A DNA stretch of 64,000 nt from positions 1-64,000 of the forward strand of contig NZ_PQIG01000091.1 of assembly GCF_012349115.1 (NCBI RefSeq), in the 5' to 3' direction. The stretch comes from Rhizobium ruizarguesonis (GTDB lineage: Bacteria > Pseudomonadota > Alphaproteobacteria > Rhizobiales > Rhizobiaceae). Made by a program: the position numbers and the translations under genes. Positions 9,158 to 18,462 of the stretch are shown here, in pieces (positions within the stretch are counted from its first letter, which is position 1; every line of letters starts with the position of its first letter). The notes beneath the pieces were generated by a model. That model had not been told where the DNA came from. It worked only from the letters and a program-made list of their open reading frames with translations, and did no database searches.

Positions 9158-9330
9158 CCCCCTCTGCCCTGCCGGGCATCTCCCCCACGGGTGGGGAGAT
9201 CGGCTGGAAGCACCGGCTTTCTGAACAAATGTCCCTTTCAACTCGGTGAAGCGTTGATGTGATGGGAAGCGTTCGCCCCTTGTGATCTCCCCACCTGTGG
9301 GGGAGATGCCCGGCAGGGCAGAGGGGGGGC
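9158..9330. repeat. Long inverted repeat (about 44-bp arms) downstream of psuG
   Basis: The arm at 9158-9201 (CCCCTCTGCCCTGCCGGGCA then TCTCCCCCAC and a GGGGAGATC end) returns in inverted form at 9283-9329 with one base difference in the centre. Each arm itself contains a CTCCCCCAC/GTGGGGAG palindrome. It fills the space between two convergent genes, psuG and cckA. It resembles the rhizobial RIME-like intergenic elements. No coding sequence is seen. Confidence 0.8.
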
Positions 9331-9362
9331 CTACACGGCACGACCTCTCCGTCAAACCTCCC

Positions 9363-11966
9363 TCACCCGTCCAACGTCTCCTTGACGACGACCGCGAGCT
9401 GCTTCAGCGAAAAAGGCTTCGGCAGGAAGCCGAATTTCGCCTCCGGCGGCAGATTGCGGGCAAAGGCATCTTCGGCATAACCTGAGACGAAGATGAATTT
9501 CATATCTGGATAGGTCTTGCGCAGTTCGCGCAGCAGCGTCGGGCCGTCCATTTCGGGCATGACGACGTCGGAAACGACAATATCGACCTTGCCGTCGAGC
9601 TCTTCCAAGATGCTCAGCGCCTCGACGCCCGAGCCCGCCTCATGCACGGTATAGCCGCGCGTTTCCAGCATGCGCTTGCCGCCGCGGCGTACCGCCTCCT
9701 CGTCTTCGACGAGAAGGATGACGGCCGATCCCGTCAGGTCTTCCGGCTGCTGCGGCGAAACTGGCAGCGGCACCACTTCGGCCCCGGCGATGGCGCCGTC
9801 GATCGACCCCGCTTCTGCCGCCACTGCCGGCTCCGGGATGTGGCGCGGCAGGAAGACGCGGAAGGTCGTGCCCTTGCCGACTTCGGATTCCGGCTGGATA
9901 TATCCGCCCGACTGTTTGACGATGCCATAGACCATGGCGAGGCCAAGACCGGTGCCCTTGCCGACATCCTTGGTGGTGAAGAACGGCTCGAAGATCTTGT
10001 CCATGATCTCCGGTGCGATACCGGTGCCATTATCGGCGACTTCGACAAGCACCATGTCCTCGGCCGGCATATAGGAATAGTTGAAGGCCGAGACCTCGGC
10101 GGCGGTCAGATTGCGAGTGCGCAATGTCAGCTTGCCGCCTTCGGGCATTGCGTCGCGCGCATTGACGCAGAGATTGATCAGCACCTGCTCGAATTGCGAA
10201 AGGTCTGTTTTGACAGGCCAGAGGTCGCGGCCATATTGCACGTCGAGCTTGACATTGGTGCCGGAAAGCAGCCGGTCGACCAGCATGCGCAGGTCGCCGA
10301 CGACATCGGTGAGGTTCAGCACCGAGGGCCGCATCGTCTGCTTGCGCGAGAAGGCGAGCAGCTGGCGCACCAGCACGGCGGCGCGGTTGGCGTTGCGCTT
10401 GATCTCTATCAGGTCGGCAAAGCTGGCATCGGCCGGCCGCGCCTGCAGCAGCAGATGGTCGGCGGAAAGCAGGATCGCCGTCAGCACGTTGTTGAAATCA
10501 TGCGCGATGCCGCCGGCGAGCGTGCCCACAGCATTCATCTTCTGCGTCTGCGCCATCTGCGCTTCCAGTGCCTTCTGCTCGGTCACCTCGACGGCATAGA
10601 CGATCGCCGCTTCCTCGGGCGCCTCGTCGCTCTGGTCGATAACGGCATTGACATAGAAGCGGAAATAGCGCGCCTCGTCGGTCGGCGTGCGGGTGTCGAG
10701 GGGCGCGATGTCGCCCTGCCGGTCCTTGGCCGCCGCCAGCGCCGCGGCCAGTTGTGGCCGGTCGCTCTCCTGCACGATGGTTTCGAGATGCGGCGCCTTT
10801 TCGAGATCGTCGCGCGAAACGACGCCGGAAAACATCTTCAGGAACGGCGCATTGGTCCGCAAGATTCGCCCGTTGCCGTCGACCGAGGCGATCGCCATCG
10901 GCGTATTGTTGAAGAAGCGCGTGAAGCGCATGGCGGCGGCCGAAGCGGACTGGCCGCCGGCATCGCTCTTTTCACGCGCCAATACGATCGTCCGGCTTTC
11001 GCCGGGTGCGCCGTCGCGCATCGAGGTGACGCTATGGATGATCTGCACCGGCAGGCTCTGGCCGTTGCTCTTGCGCAGGTCGAGATCGAGCGTCACGGTC
11101 TTCTTCAGACCCGGTTCGGCCTGCACCGACTGGATCAGCGCCAGTCCCTCGCCCGCCACGACGTCGCCGATCGTCATCGAGCCCGGCACGAACTTGGTGA
11201 GGTCGAGGCCAAGCCATTCGGCAAGCGTCGCATTCAGGTAGAAGATCTCACCCTTCCTGCCGGCGGAAAAGAAGCCGGCCGGCGCGTGGTCGAGATAATC
11301 GATTGCGTTCTGCAATTCCTTGAAGAAGCGCTCCTGGTCGTCGCGCTCGGTGGTGATGTCGGTGATCTGCCAGATCTGCAGTGGCTTGCCGCCGTTCTCC
11401 TCCGGCTGCAGCAGCCGCGCCTTCAGCCGGTACCAATGCGCGCCGGAGCTGTTGCTGCCAGGCCCGACGGCGCGCAGCAGGCGAAATTCCTCCCGGCCTT
11501 CCTTGCCCTCGCGCAGGCCGTTGACCAGCCTGTAGAGCGCCTCGTTGGATTCGCGGTGGCGCGACAGCAGCGTTTCCAGCGTCTGCACCTCGGTCGCCTT
11601 GCGCGCGCCGGTCAGCGCGCCATAGGCGGCATTGGCATAGATGATCCGGCCTTTTTCATCGGTGATCAGCGTACCGTCTGGATGGCTGTTGAGGAAGGCG
11701 CGCGCCAGGCTGTCGGACTGGCGCTGCGGCATCACCTCGATGAAGCCGATAACCGAGGATACCAGGAAGAAAATGCCGACCATGGCAAGCACGCCGAGAC
11801 CGCCAAGCACGACCTCGTTGTCGAGCGACTTTTTGAAGAAGACGAAGGCGCCCGCCGCCGCGATCAGCACGAGCGCCAGCAGAAGAATGCGCAAGACCGT
11901 GCCAGAACGCCCCCCACGATCCACAAGCGGTGCGTTATAGTCGTCGGCCTGACGCGGTTTCGTCAT
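9363..11966 (-). CDS. cckA: Cell-cycle hybrid histidine kinase CckA
   Basis: CckA is the membrane kinase that, through ChpT, controls CtrA phosphorylation and so the alphaproteobacterial cell cycle. The 867-residue protein has two membrane helices (about 24-44 and 53-76), PAS-type domains over roughly 90-460, a HisKA domain with phospho-accepting His489 in GTLAGGIAHDFNNVL, an HATPase with Asn602 and DNGTG (645-649) and GTGLGLAMVYG, and a C-terminal receiver with Asp800 (IVVSDVVMPEMDG) and Lys850. The GGIAHDFNN form of the H-box and two-helix N-terminus are characteristic of CckA, and the position near recA agrees. The ATG at 11966 has AGGAATAT upstream. Confidence 0.93.
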   Translation of the reverse strand: MTKPRQADDYNAPLVDRGGRSGTVLRILLLALVLIAAAGAFVFFKKSLDNEVVLGGLGVLAMVGIFFLVSSVIGFIEVMPQRQSDSLARAFLNSHPDGTLITDEKGRIIYANAAYGALTGARKATEVQTLETLLSRHRESNEALYRLVNGLREGKEGREEFRLLRAVGPGSNSSGAHWYRLKARLLQPEENGGKPLQIWQITDITTERDDQERFFKELQNAIDYLDHAPAGFFSAGRKGEIFYLNATLAEWLGLDLTKFVPGSMTIGDVVAGEGLALIQSVQAEPGLKKTVTLDLDLRKSNGQSLPVQIIHSVTSMRDGAPGESRTIVLAREKSDAGGQSASAAAMRFTRFFNNTPMAIASVDGNGRILRTNAPFLKMFSGVVSRDDLEKAPHLETIVQESDRPQLAAALAAAKDRQGDIAPLDTRTPTDEARYFRFYVNAVIDQSDEAPEEAAIVYAVEVTEQKALEAQMAQTQKMNAVGTLAGGIAHDFNNVLTAILLSADHLLLQARPADASFADLIEIKRNANRAAVLVRQLLAFSRKQTMRPSVLNLTDVVGDLRMLVDRLLSGTNVKLDVQYGRDLWPVKTDLSQFEQVLINLCVNARDAMPEGGKLTLRTRNLTAAEVSAFNYSYMPAEDMVLVEVADNGTGIAPEIMDKIFEPFFTTKDVGKGTGLGLAMVYGIVKQSGGYIQPESEVGKGTTFRVFLPRHIPEPAVAAEAGSIDGAIAGAEVVPLPVSPQQPEDLTGSAVILLVEDEEAVRRGGKRMLETRGYTVHEAGSGVEALSILEELDGKVDIVVSDVVMPEMDGPTLLRELRKTYPDMKFIFVSGYAEDAFARNLPPEAKFGFLPKPFSLKQLAVVVKETLDG

Positions 11967-12271
11967 ATATTCCTCACATAAGCCCTCCCGCTTCGTAGCA
12001 CGAACACGAAGCAGGAATCAGGCACTCTTTCCTTCTTAGCAATTTGCCGCGTCGGCAAAAACACCGCTGGCCGGCAAGACTGCTTGAATTCACAGGCAAC
12101 AGCGCCATCTGCCCCAGAAGCCCACCGCTGCCACCCGCGCGCAAGGTCGCCGGGTGCCAAGCAGCGGAACACGAAATCGCGTTCTCCCGTGACTGGACAG
12201 CACTAGCGGCCCTTGCCTAAGGAACGGAAAAGTCGTCAATATGTGCCGAATGCGAAATGGAGTAAGTGATT
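11967..12271. other. Intergenic region between divergent cckA and the FliO-like gene
   Basis: About 300 bp with no supported gene. It must hold the promoters of cckA (minus) and of the FliO-like gene (plus). I see no clear CtrA box, hairpin terminator or leader peptide in it. Confidence 0.5.
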
Positions 12272-13330
12272 ATGTTGGATGATGTTGTCGGAGCTTATGG
12301 CAGCCGTTTCCTGCTTGCAGCCGGTGGCGTCGGCCTGGCGCTTCTCCTGCTCATCATCGTGCTCTGGGTGATCCGCAGCCGGGCGCCCTCGCCCTTCGTG
12401 CGCGGCGGCCGCAACCGCCAGCCCCGCCTGCAGGTGCTGGATGCCGCAGCCGTCGATGCCCGTCGCCGGCTGGTGCTGGTGCGCCGCGACGACGTCGAGC
12501 ACCTGATCATGATCGGCGGCCCGAGCGATATCGTCATCGAAAGCCGCATCCTGCCCGCGGCGGCCGAACAGCCGGACAGCGCCATCCACCCGCAGCCCGT
12601 CGAGCAGCGTCCGATATCCGTCGCGCGGCCTGAAACGCCGCCGGTCTCGCCACCGCGCCCGCCGGTCGCAGCCCGTGAGCCGGCCGCCGAGCCCTCTTTC
12701 TCCGCGCCGGTTTCGCCGGAGCCGCGCCCGCGCCCAGAACCGCCGGCCCAACCGCCAGCTCAGCCTGCCGTGGCACCCCCGGTGGTCACGAGCCCTCTTC
12801 CAGCAGAGCCGGTGACTGCTCCGCTGTCGGCCGAACGGGACAATCCTCTGCGCGCAGTCCCGCCCCAACCGCCCCAGCCGCGCCCGCTGGAGCGTCCCGT
12901 CGTTCCCCCTGCCGCGCAGCCCGCACCGTTCCACGATACCTCAAGTGCCGCCGAGATCCTCGATGCCGCCCGCCAGCGCGTGCTGCCGCAGCAGCGCATC
13001 GAACCCGAAGTCTCCGCCCCGCCTGTCCAGGAGATGCCGGCGGCCGCACGCGCCGCACCAGGTAGCGCCGAAGACGATTCGGCTGCGCAGTCGGCAGCAG
13101 CGAGCCGTCTTGATTTCCAGCGGGTGCTGGAACAGGAAATGTCGAACAATCTGACGGCCGAACGCATCGTGCCGGCGCCGGCAAACCAGGCGCCTCGGCC
13201 CGGAGCGCAGCAACCCGGAAACCTGCCGCGCCGCGATCCGGAAATGGCCCCGATCACCGGCGCCGATACCGATCTGCAAAAGGAAGTCGCCCGCATCTTC
13301 GGCGAGATGAGCGTCAACCGCGACAAGTGA
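12272..13330 (+). CDS. FliO/MopB-like membrane protein with proline-rich tail
   Basis: The 352-residue protein has one N-terminal membrane helix (about 12-34, LLAAGGVGLALLLLIIVLWV) and then a short beta-rich stretch, RLQVLDAAAVDARRRLVLVRRDDVEHLIMIGGPSDIVIE (about 50-88), of the kind found in flagellar export protein FliO. After that comes an unusually long Pro/Ala-rich linker (about 95-320) and a short conserved-looking end, QKEVARIFGEMSV. ATG 12272 is preferred over GTG 12266 because the GGAG site is then 9 nt away. No other flagellar gene is nearby, so a role in flagellar export is only a family inference; a general envelope role is possible. Confidence 0.6.
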   Translation: MLDDVVGAYGSRFLLAAGGVGLALLLLIIVLWVIRSRAPSPFVRGGRNRQPRLQVLDAAAVDARRRLVLVRRDDVEHLIMIGGPSDIVIESRILPAAAEQPDSAIHPQPVEQRPISVARPETPPVSPPRPPVAAREPAAEPSFSAPVSPEPRPRPEPPAQPPAQPAVAPPVVTSPLPAEPVTAPLSAERDNPLRAVPPQPPQPRPLERPVVPPAAQPAPFHDTSSAAEILDAARQRVLPQQRIEPEVSAPPVQEMPAAARAAPGSAEDDSAAQSAAASRLDFQRVLEQEMSNNLTAERIVPAPANQAPRPGAQQPGNLPRRDPEMAPITGADTDLQKEVARIFGEMSVNRDK

Positions 13331-13741
13331 TCGGGCGCGACAAGTGAGCGGAAACGCACGTCCGACCTTCCTTCATCACCAAGTTGCATAAAAGCCGCAA
13401 TGCGGCGACTTTCAGTTCCCGATGCGCCAGGGGACTCCATCTTGTGCTGATAATTTGTTATCGCTCCGGTTGAAGAGCGTTGGCGCATCGAGGTCATACT
13501 TTGCCTAAGTAAATACCGGTCTCACTCCAGTTTCACCCGTACTGCCGGGCAGCTACACGCTGACGGCGTATGAACATGTTCATCGGGTGGTGGCGAGAGA
13601 CCGGTTTGGCATTGTTACAATGTGCCATGTGCAGCTCCGCTGTCTCAGCTCTTCAGCCGCCCACAACATCGCCACACCGCGCCCGCAGGGGTTTTCTCAA
13701 GCACCATCTTGGTGGACTTCCGAACGGAAGACCAAGACGGT
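13331..13741. other. Intergenic region before the DUF1062 gene
   Basis: About 410 bp with no supported gene. The frame of the next gene stays open to 13622, but the conserved protein start is at 13742. A short hairpin GCCGCAATGCGGC lies near 13395. No sigma-70 promoter stands out to me. Confidence 0.45.
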
Positions 13742-14377
13742 ATGTGCAATACGCTTCGGGTCCGATGGACCATTATTCCCAAGACAGCTCCCCAGCCTTG
13801 GATTGCATGCGGCGGATGCGGAGGCCTGAGAGCTTTCCAATCCAGCGGCAAGATCCGGCTCAACGCCAACGGTCGCAAGCTTGACGCTTGGCTTATCTAC
13901 AAATGCCTGACCTGTGAAAGGACATGGAATCGGCCAATCCTCGAGCGCCGGAATGTTCGCGACATCGATCCTGCCGTCCTTGCTGCGCTGCAGTCCAACG
14001 ATCCGGATTGGATCAGGGCAGAAACCTTCAACCTCGATGCTCTCCGACGCAGATCGCAGCGTGTGGACGAATTTGTCGAATTTGAAATCGCAAAGGAGAT
14101 GCAGCGCGAAACTGCACATTGGACGAGATTGACAATCGAACTGTTGGTCCCGTTTCCAACGAGCATACGCCTTGACCGCCTGCTGGCGTCCGAGCTGAAA
14201 GTTTCACGCTCGCGGCTGCAGGCTCTTTACGATGAAGGCATGGTTCGGACAGATCCTGATCGAGCAGACGTCATGCGGCGGCGGATCAGGAATGGCACCT
14301 TGGTGTTGATTGACCTCGCCATGGAAGCTGACCGAGAGCAATCGTGGAAGCCTCTGGCGTCGGGAGATCCGCTGTAG
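13742..14377 (+). CDS. DUF1062 family protein with zinc ribbon and S4-like segment
   Basis: The 211-residue protein matches the uncharacterised DUF1062 family, whose members start NTLRVRWTIIPKTAPQPWI. Two CxxC pairs (CGGC near residue 24 and CLTC near 55) look like a zinc ribbon. Residues about 140-175, IRLDRLLASELKVSRSRLQALYDEGMV, resemble an S4 RNA-binding motif, which would point to RNA or ribosome binding; this is inference. The frame is open 40 codons upstream, but those residues are of low-complexity shadow type, so ATG 13742 is chosen. It converges on dksA. Confidence 0.75.
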   Translation: MCNTLRVRWTIIPKTAPQPWIACGGCGGLRAFQSSGKIRLNANGRKLDAWLIYKCLTCERTWNRPILERRNVRDIDPAVLAALQSNDPDWIRAETFNLDALRRRSQRVDEFVEFEIAKEMQRETAHWTRLTIELLVPFPTSIRLDRLLASELKVSRSRLQALYDEGMVRTDPDRADVMRRRIRNGTLVLIDLAMEADREQSWKPLASGDPL

Positions 14378-14456
14378 TCGTCAAAACCCGCCGCCACAAA
14401 GACTCGAATCTCGGGGCCTTTGCGGCTTGTTCTCCAACACGCGGGACAATGGATAA

Positions 14457-14487
14457 ACAAAAAAGCGCCGCGATCAGATCGCGGCGC
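14457..14487 (-). terminator. Rho-independent terminator after dksA
   Basis: A GC-rich palindrome (GCGCCGCGATC at 14465-14475 with 14477-14487) is followed on the minus strand by TTTTTTG. It lies 32 bp beyond the dksA stop. Confidence 0.85.
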
Positions 14488-14518
14488 CTATTCTGCTCTC
14501 ATGCCTGCATGAAAACTC

Positions 14519-14938
14519 TCATTCGTCGCGATAGACTTTTTCGCGGCGTTCGTGACGCTCCTGCGCCTCGATCGACAGCGTCGCGATCGGGCGGGCGTCG
14601 AGGCGCTTGAGGCCGATCGGTTCGCCGGTTTCCTCGCAATAGCCGTAGGTGCCGTCTTCGATGCGCTGCAGTGCCGCGTCGATCTTCGAAATCAGCTTTC
14701 GCTGTCTGTCACGGGCGCGAAGTTCGATCGCCCGGTCTGTTTCCGACGACGCCCGGTCGGCGAGGTCGGGATGGTTTGCGCTTTCCTCGGCCAGATGGTC
14801 GAGCGTCTCACGCGCTTCTCTAAGGATATCATTTCTCCATGCAACCAGCTTGGCCCTGAAATAGGCACGCTGGTTTACGTTCATGAACTCTTCCTCTTCC
14901 GAGGGAACGTAATTGCTAAGATCGATCTTCTCACTCAA
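14519..14938 (-). CDS. dksA: RNA polymerase-binding transcription factor DksA
   Basis: DksA binds in the RNA polymerase secondary channel and works with ppGpp to adjust rRNA and biosynthetic promoters. The 139-residue protein has the coiled coil with the tip motif DLADRAS (the D-x-x-D-x-A catalytic acidic tip) and the C-terminal globular region YGYCEETGEPIGLKRLDARPIATL. Only one of the four usual zinc cysteines remains, as in cysteine-poor DksA proteins of other bacteria. No ATG suits the start: TTG at 14938 has AGGAG 7 nt upstream and gives the family length. An upstream ATG at 14959 lies before that ribosome site. Confidence 0.92.
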   Translation of the reverse strand: MSEKIDLSNYVPSEEEEFMNVNQRAYFRAKLVAWRNDILREARETLDHLAEESANHPDLADRASSETDRAIELRARDRQRKLISKIDAALQRIEDGTYGYCEETGEPIGLKRLDARPIATLSIEAQERHERREKVYRDE

Positions 14939-15214
14939 CGCGATTCTCCTGAAGAACATCTCATCTGGCGGGGTGTATATCCCAAGCGCTAGCCGCGATT
15001 CAAGCCAAATACGACAGGTAAACAGATTTTTAAATCTGTCACAGTTTTCGGCTAACAGACTATTTTCTCATCATTATTCCGGCCTGCGTTTTTTGCTTCG
15101 CCTTCAAAACGCCATGTTATCAGCCGCGTTTTGGGCAGCTGGAGCAGCGCTGACGGTTGACGCCGGCCGATTGCAACCGCTACTGAAAAGGCCCGCTGGA
15201 TCCTGGATTTGCCC

Positions 15215-15709
15215 ATGACCGTACCCCTGCCTCCGCCCAACCGCATCTATCTCCTGCGCCACGCCAAGGCCGCCCAGGCCGAACCCGGACAGCGCGATTT
15301 CGACCGGCCGCTCAACGAAAATGGCTTCGGCGATGCCGAAATCATCGCCGACAAGGCCGCCGACAAAGGCTACCGTCCCGATCTTCTGATCAGTTCGACC
15401 GCGCTGCGCTGCCGCGGTACCGCCGATGCGGTGTACCGGGCGATGGGCCTTACGCTCGAGGTTCGTTATGTCGACGCGCTCTATAACGCCACGGTCGACA
15501 ACTATCTCGAGATCATCGATGCGCAGGACGAGGCTGCTGTCATGCTGGTCGGCCACAATCCAACCATGGAGCAGGCGCTGGAGGCGCTGATCGGCCATGA
15601 GGCGATGGCAGGCGCTCTTCCCGGCGGCTTCCCGACGGCTGGCCTTGCCGTGCTCGATTTCGATGCTTCGGCCACCGCCTGGCGCCTCACCGATTTCGTG
15701 GTCGTCTGA
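15215..15709 (+). CDS. SixA-like histidine phosphatase
   Basis: The 164-residue protein is a small histidine-phosphatase-superfamily member: RHAKAAQ near residues 13-19 contains the catalytic His, VGHNPTMEQ near 112-120 the second His, and SSTALRCRGTA the conserved arginine block. SixA of E. coli dephosphorylates phospho-histidine on Hpt domains or PtsO. With several two-component proteins nearby (CckA, Hpt) such a role is possible but not shown. ATG 15215 is chosen over the TTG two codons earlier. Confidence 0.82.
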   Translation: MTVPLPPPNRIYLLRHAKAAQAEPGQRDFDRPLNENGFGDAEIIADKAADKGYRPDLLISSTALRCRGTADAVYRAMGLTLEVRYVDALYNATVDNYLEIIDAQDEAAVMLVGHNPTMEQALEALIGHEAMAGALPGGFPTAGLAVLDFDASATAWRLTDFVVV

Positions 15710-15716
15710 AGACTTC

Positions 15717-15843
15717 AGAGCAATTCCAGCAAAACTGTGCCGCGGTTTTGCCAGGCAAAGCGCGAAGCGCTTTTGCCGGGAATTGCGTGAAAACAAGGAA
15801 ATAGAGCATTTCCGTGATTCGAAGAAAAACGGAAATGCTCTAG
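15717..15843. repeat. Rhizobial intergenic repeat with 14-bp palindrome
   Basis: Between the SixA-like gene and ycjX lies a composite repeat: an outer pair GCAATTCC...GGAATTGC (15721-15785) and a perfect 14-bp inverted pair TAGAGCATTTCCGT (15802-15815) / ACGGAAATGCTCTA (15829-15842). Elements of this kind are very common between rhizobial genes. No T-tract follows, so a terminator role is unlikely. Confidence 0.75.
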
Positions 15844-15910
15844 CCTCGCGTCTTTTGCGGGCGGCGCGCCCTCCCTATATTGCGGGGCAGTCACCAACCG
15901 GATTAGCGCC

Positions 15911-17386
15911 TTGCCGCCACGCCTGACATCCCTCGCCGACGATGCCCGCATCGCGTTCGATAATCTCGCCGACCGGGCGAGCGGCCTCGTCAATCCGACC
16001 GTGCGGCTCGGTGTCACCGGCCTTTCCCGCTCCGGCAAGACGGTGTTCATCTCCTCGCTCGTCCACAATCTCCTGCATGGCGGCCGCCTGCCGCTGTTCG
16101 AACCGGTCCAATCAGGCCGCGTCTCGGCGGTACGGCTGGAGCCGCAGCCCGACGATGCCGTGCCGCGCTTCCAGTACGAGGACCATATCCGTGCGCTGGT
16201 GAAGGACCGCATCTGGCCGGATTCGACTCGCGCCATCTCGGAGCTGCGCATCACGCTGGATTATCAGAGCGCCAGCGGCTGGAACCGGTTGTTTTCGCCC
16301 GGCCGCCTTTCGATCGATATCGTCGATTATCCCGGCGAATGGCTGCTCGACCTGCCGCTGCTCGGCAAGGATTACCGCACGTTCAGCGAGGAAACGTTGG
16401 CACTTGCCGAAACCGGCGTCCGCTCCGAGCTGTCGAGCCCATGGCTGGCGCTGACGCGCGCCACTGACATCCATGCCGGCGCCGACGAGATGATCGCCCG
16501 CGACCTCGCCACCGCTTTTGCCGATTATCTCAAAGCCTGCAAAGCCGACGAACGCTCGCTTTCCACCCTGCCGCCTGGCCGCCTGCTCCTGCCCGGCGAT
16601 CTCGATGGCTCGCCAGCATTGACCTTTGCGCCGCTGGCTCTGCCGCCGGACGGGCGTCCCGGCCGCAGCTCGCTCTGGACGATGATGGAGCGGCGCTACG
16701 AGGCCTATAAATCCGTCGTCGTCAAACCCTTCTTCCGCGAGCATTTCGCCCGTCTCGACCGCCAGATCGTCCTGGTCGATGCGCTGCAGGCGATGAACCG
16801 CGGCCCCGAAGCCGTGCAGGATTTGGAGCGCGCGCTGACCGATGTGCTTGCCTGCTTCCGCCCCGGCACCAATTCGCTGCTCTCCTCCCTGCTCGGGCGG
16901 CGCATCGACCGCGTACTGGTTGCCGCTACCAAGGCCGATCATCTCCACCATGAAAGCCACGACCGGCTCGACGCGCTGACCCGCCGCCTGGTGGACCGCG
17001 CCATCGACCGCATCGGCATGGCCGGTGCCGGCATCGACGTCATGGCGCTTGCCTCCGTGCGGGCCACCCGCGAGGCGACCGTCAAGCGTGACGGCCATGA
17101 ACTGCCGGTCATTGTCGGCACGCCGATGGAAGGCGAAACCATTGCCGGCGAGCGCTTTGACGGCCAGAGAAAGACCGCCATCTTCCCCGGCGACCTGCCG
17201 GAGGATCCGGAAAGCCTGTTCGACCGCATCGCCTCGGGCGAGACCGGTGTGCAACTGCCCGATGTCAATGTCGTCAGGTTCCGCCCGCCGCACCTTGAGG
17301 AAACCGGCGGCGGTATCAAGCTGTCGGTGCCGCATATCCGCCTCGACCGCGCCATGCAGTTCCTGTTCGGAGACCGTCTCGCATGA
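15911..17386 (+). CDS. ycjX: YcjX-like P-loop NTPase (DUF463)
   Basis: The 491-residue protein has a Walker A motif GLSRSGKT at residues 37-44, and the YcjX family blocks DIVDYPGEWLLDLPLL and RIDRVLVAATKADHLH (G4-like TKAD). In E. coli YcjX and YcjF are encoded beside the phage-shock genes and are thought to act at the inner membrane under stress; the biochemical role is not settled. The start is a TTG at 15911. Its stop overlaps the ycjF start by four bases, so the two are translationally coupled. Confidence 0.88.
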   Translation: MPPRLTSLADDARIAFDNLADRASGLVNPTVRLGVTGLSRSGKTVFISSLVHNLLHGGRLPLFEPVQSGRVSAVRLEPQPDDAVPRFQYEDHIRALVKDRIWPDSTRAISELRITLDYQSASGWNRLFSPGRLSIDIVDYPGEWLLDLPLLGKDYRTFSEETLALAETGVRSELSSPWLALTRATDIHAGADEMIARDLATAFADYLKACKADERSLSTLPPGRLLLPGDLDGSPALTFAPLALPPDGRPGRSSLWTMMERRYEAYKSVVVKPFFREHFARLDRQIVLVDALQAMNRGPEAVQDLERALTDVLACFRPGTNSLLSSLLGRRIDRVLVAATKADHLHHESHDRLDALTRRLVDRAIDRIGMAGAGIDVMALASVRATREATVKRDGHELPVIVGTPMEGETIAGERFDGQRKTAIFPGDLPEDPESLFDRIASGETGVQLPDVNVVRFRPPHLEETGGGIKLSVPHIRLDRAMQFLFGDRLA

Positions 17387-18462
17387 GCAAGCCACCGTCC
17401 GATCCGCCGCGCCGCGCACCCGCCGCCTTCAGCTATGAGGACGAGGCTGCTGAGCTGCGCGACAACGGCCGGCAGGGAGAGCAGCGGCGCAAGCCAGAAA
17501 GCTTCTCCGAAAATATCGTCGTGACATCTGACGAGGACGATCCCTTCCTCAATCCCGACAAGGATCTGAGCGCGGTCCCCGTTGCAACGCCGGCGAGACG
17601 TCGGACCTCCTTCGGCAAGATCGCCGCCGGCGCCTTCGGCATCCTGCTGTCGCTCGCCATCGGACTCTGGACCGATAGCCTGATCCGCGATCTATTCACC
17701 CGTGCCGACTGGCTGGGTTATGCGGCCCTTGCCGTGCTGGCGGTCGGCATTCTCGCCATACTCGCCCTCGTCATCCGTGAAACCATCGGCATGATGCGTC
17801 TTGCCGCCGTCCAGAAGATCAAGGCCGAAGCCGAGGCGGCGATCCTCGAGACTCGGCCGGCCAAGGCGCGCGCTGTCGTCGCCCAGCTGACTGCGCTGCT
17901 CTCGGCAAATCCCGAGACATCGAAGGGCCGTGCGACGCTGAAGGCGACCGAGGGCGAGGTCATCGATCCCCCGCATCTGATCGCGCTGGCCGAGCGCGAA
18001 CTGCTTGCTCCGCTCGACCGCAAGGCCCGCGCCCTGATCGTCAATGCCTCCAAGCGCGTCTCGATCGTCACGGCCGTCAGCCCGCGCGCCGTGGTCGACC
18101 TGCTCTACGTGCTCTATGAAGCCGTGCGCCTCATTCGCGCCATGGCCGAGCTTTACGGCGGCCGTCCCGGCACGCTCGGCATGTTCCGCCTGCTGCGCGA
18201 CGTGCTGGCGCATCTGGCCGTCACCGGCTCGATCGCCGTCGGCGACAGCCTGGTGCAGCAGGTGCTCGGCCATGGACTGGCCTCCAAGCTCTCAGCCCGA
18301 CTGGGCGAAGGCGTCATCAACGGCCTGATGACCGCCCGCATTGGAATCGCCGCGATGGATCTCTGCCGTCCGCTCGCCTTCCGCGCCCTGAAGCGACCGG
18401 GAATCGGTGATTTCATCGGCGATCTCACCCCGTCCATGTCGCCGCGCGGCAACAATCCTTGA
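17383..18462 (+). CDS. ycjF: YcjF-like membrane protein (DUF697, TIGR01620)
   Basis: The 359-residue protein has a polar N-terminal region (1-65), two membrane helices (about 75-95 and 105-127, IAAGAFGILLSLAIGLW and AALAVLAVGILAILALVI), and the DUF697-type C-terminal part (VSPRAVVDLLYVLYEAVRLIRAMAELYGGRPGTLG). It is partnered with ycjX by an ATGA overlap, as in enterobacteria, supporting a shared membrane complex. Function beyond that is unknown. Confidence 0.88.
   Translation: MSKPPSDPPRRAPAAFSYEDEAAELRDNGRQGEQRRKPESFSENIVVTSDEDDPFLNPDKDLSAVPVATPARRRTSFGKIAAGAFGILLSLAIGLWTDSLIRDLFTRADWLGYAALAVLAVGILAILALVIRETIGMMRLAAVQKIKAEAEAAILETRPAKARAVVAQLTALLSANPETSKGRATLKATEGEVIDPPHLIALAERELLAPLDRKARALIVNASKRVSIVTAVSPRAVVDLLYVLYEAVRLIRAMAELYGGRPGTLGMFRLLRDVLAHLAVTGSIAVGDSLVQQVLGHGLASKLSARLGEGVINGLMTARIGIAAMDLCRPLAFRALKRPGIGDFIGDLTPSMSPRGNNP

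Noticed and set aside
9642..11981. 779-codon frame antisense to cckA
   Set aside because: Shadow of the kinase reading frame; its sequence is Arg/His/Leu-rich with no motifs, while cckA has every domain.
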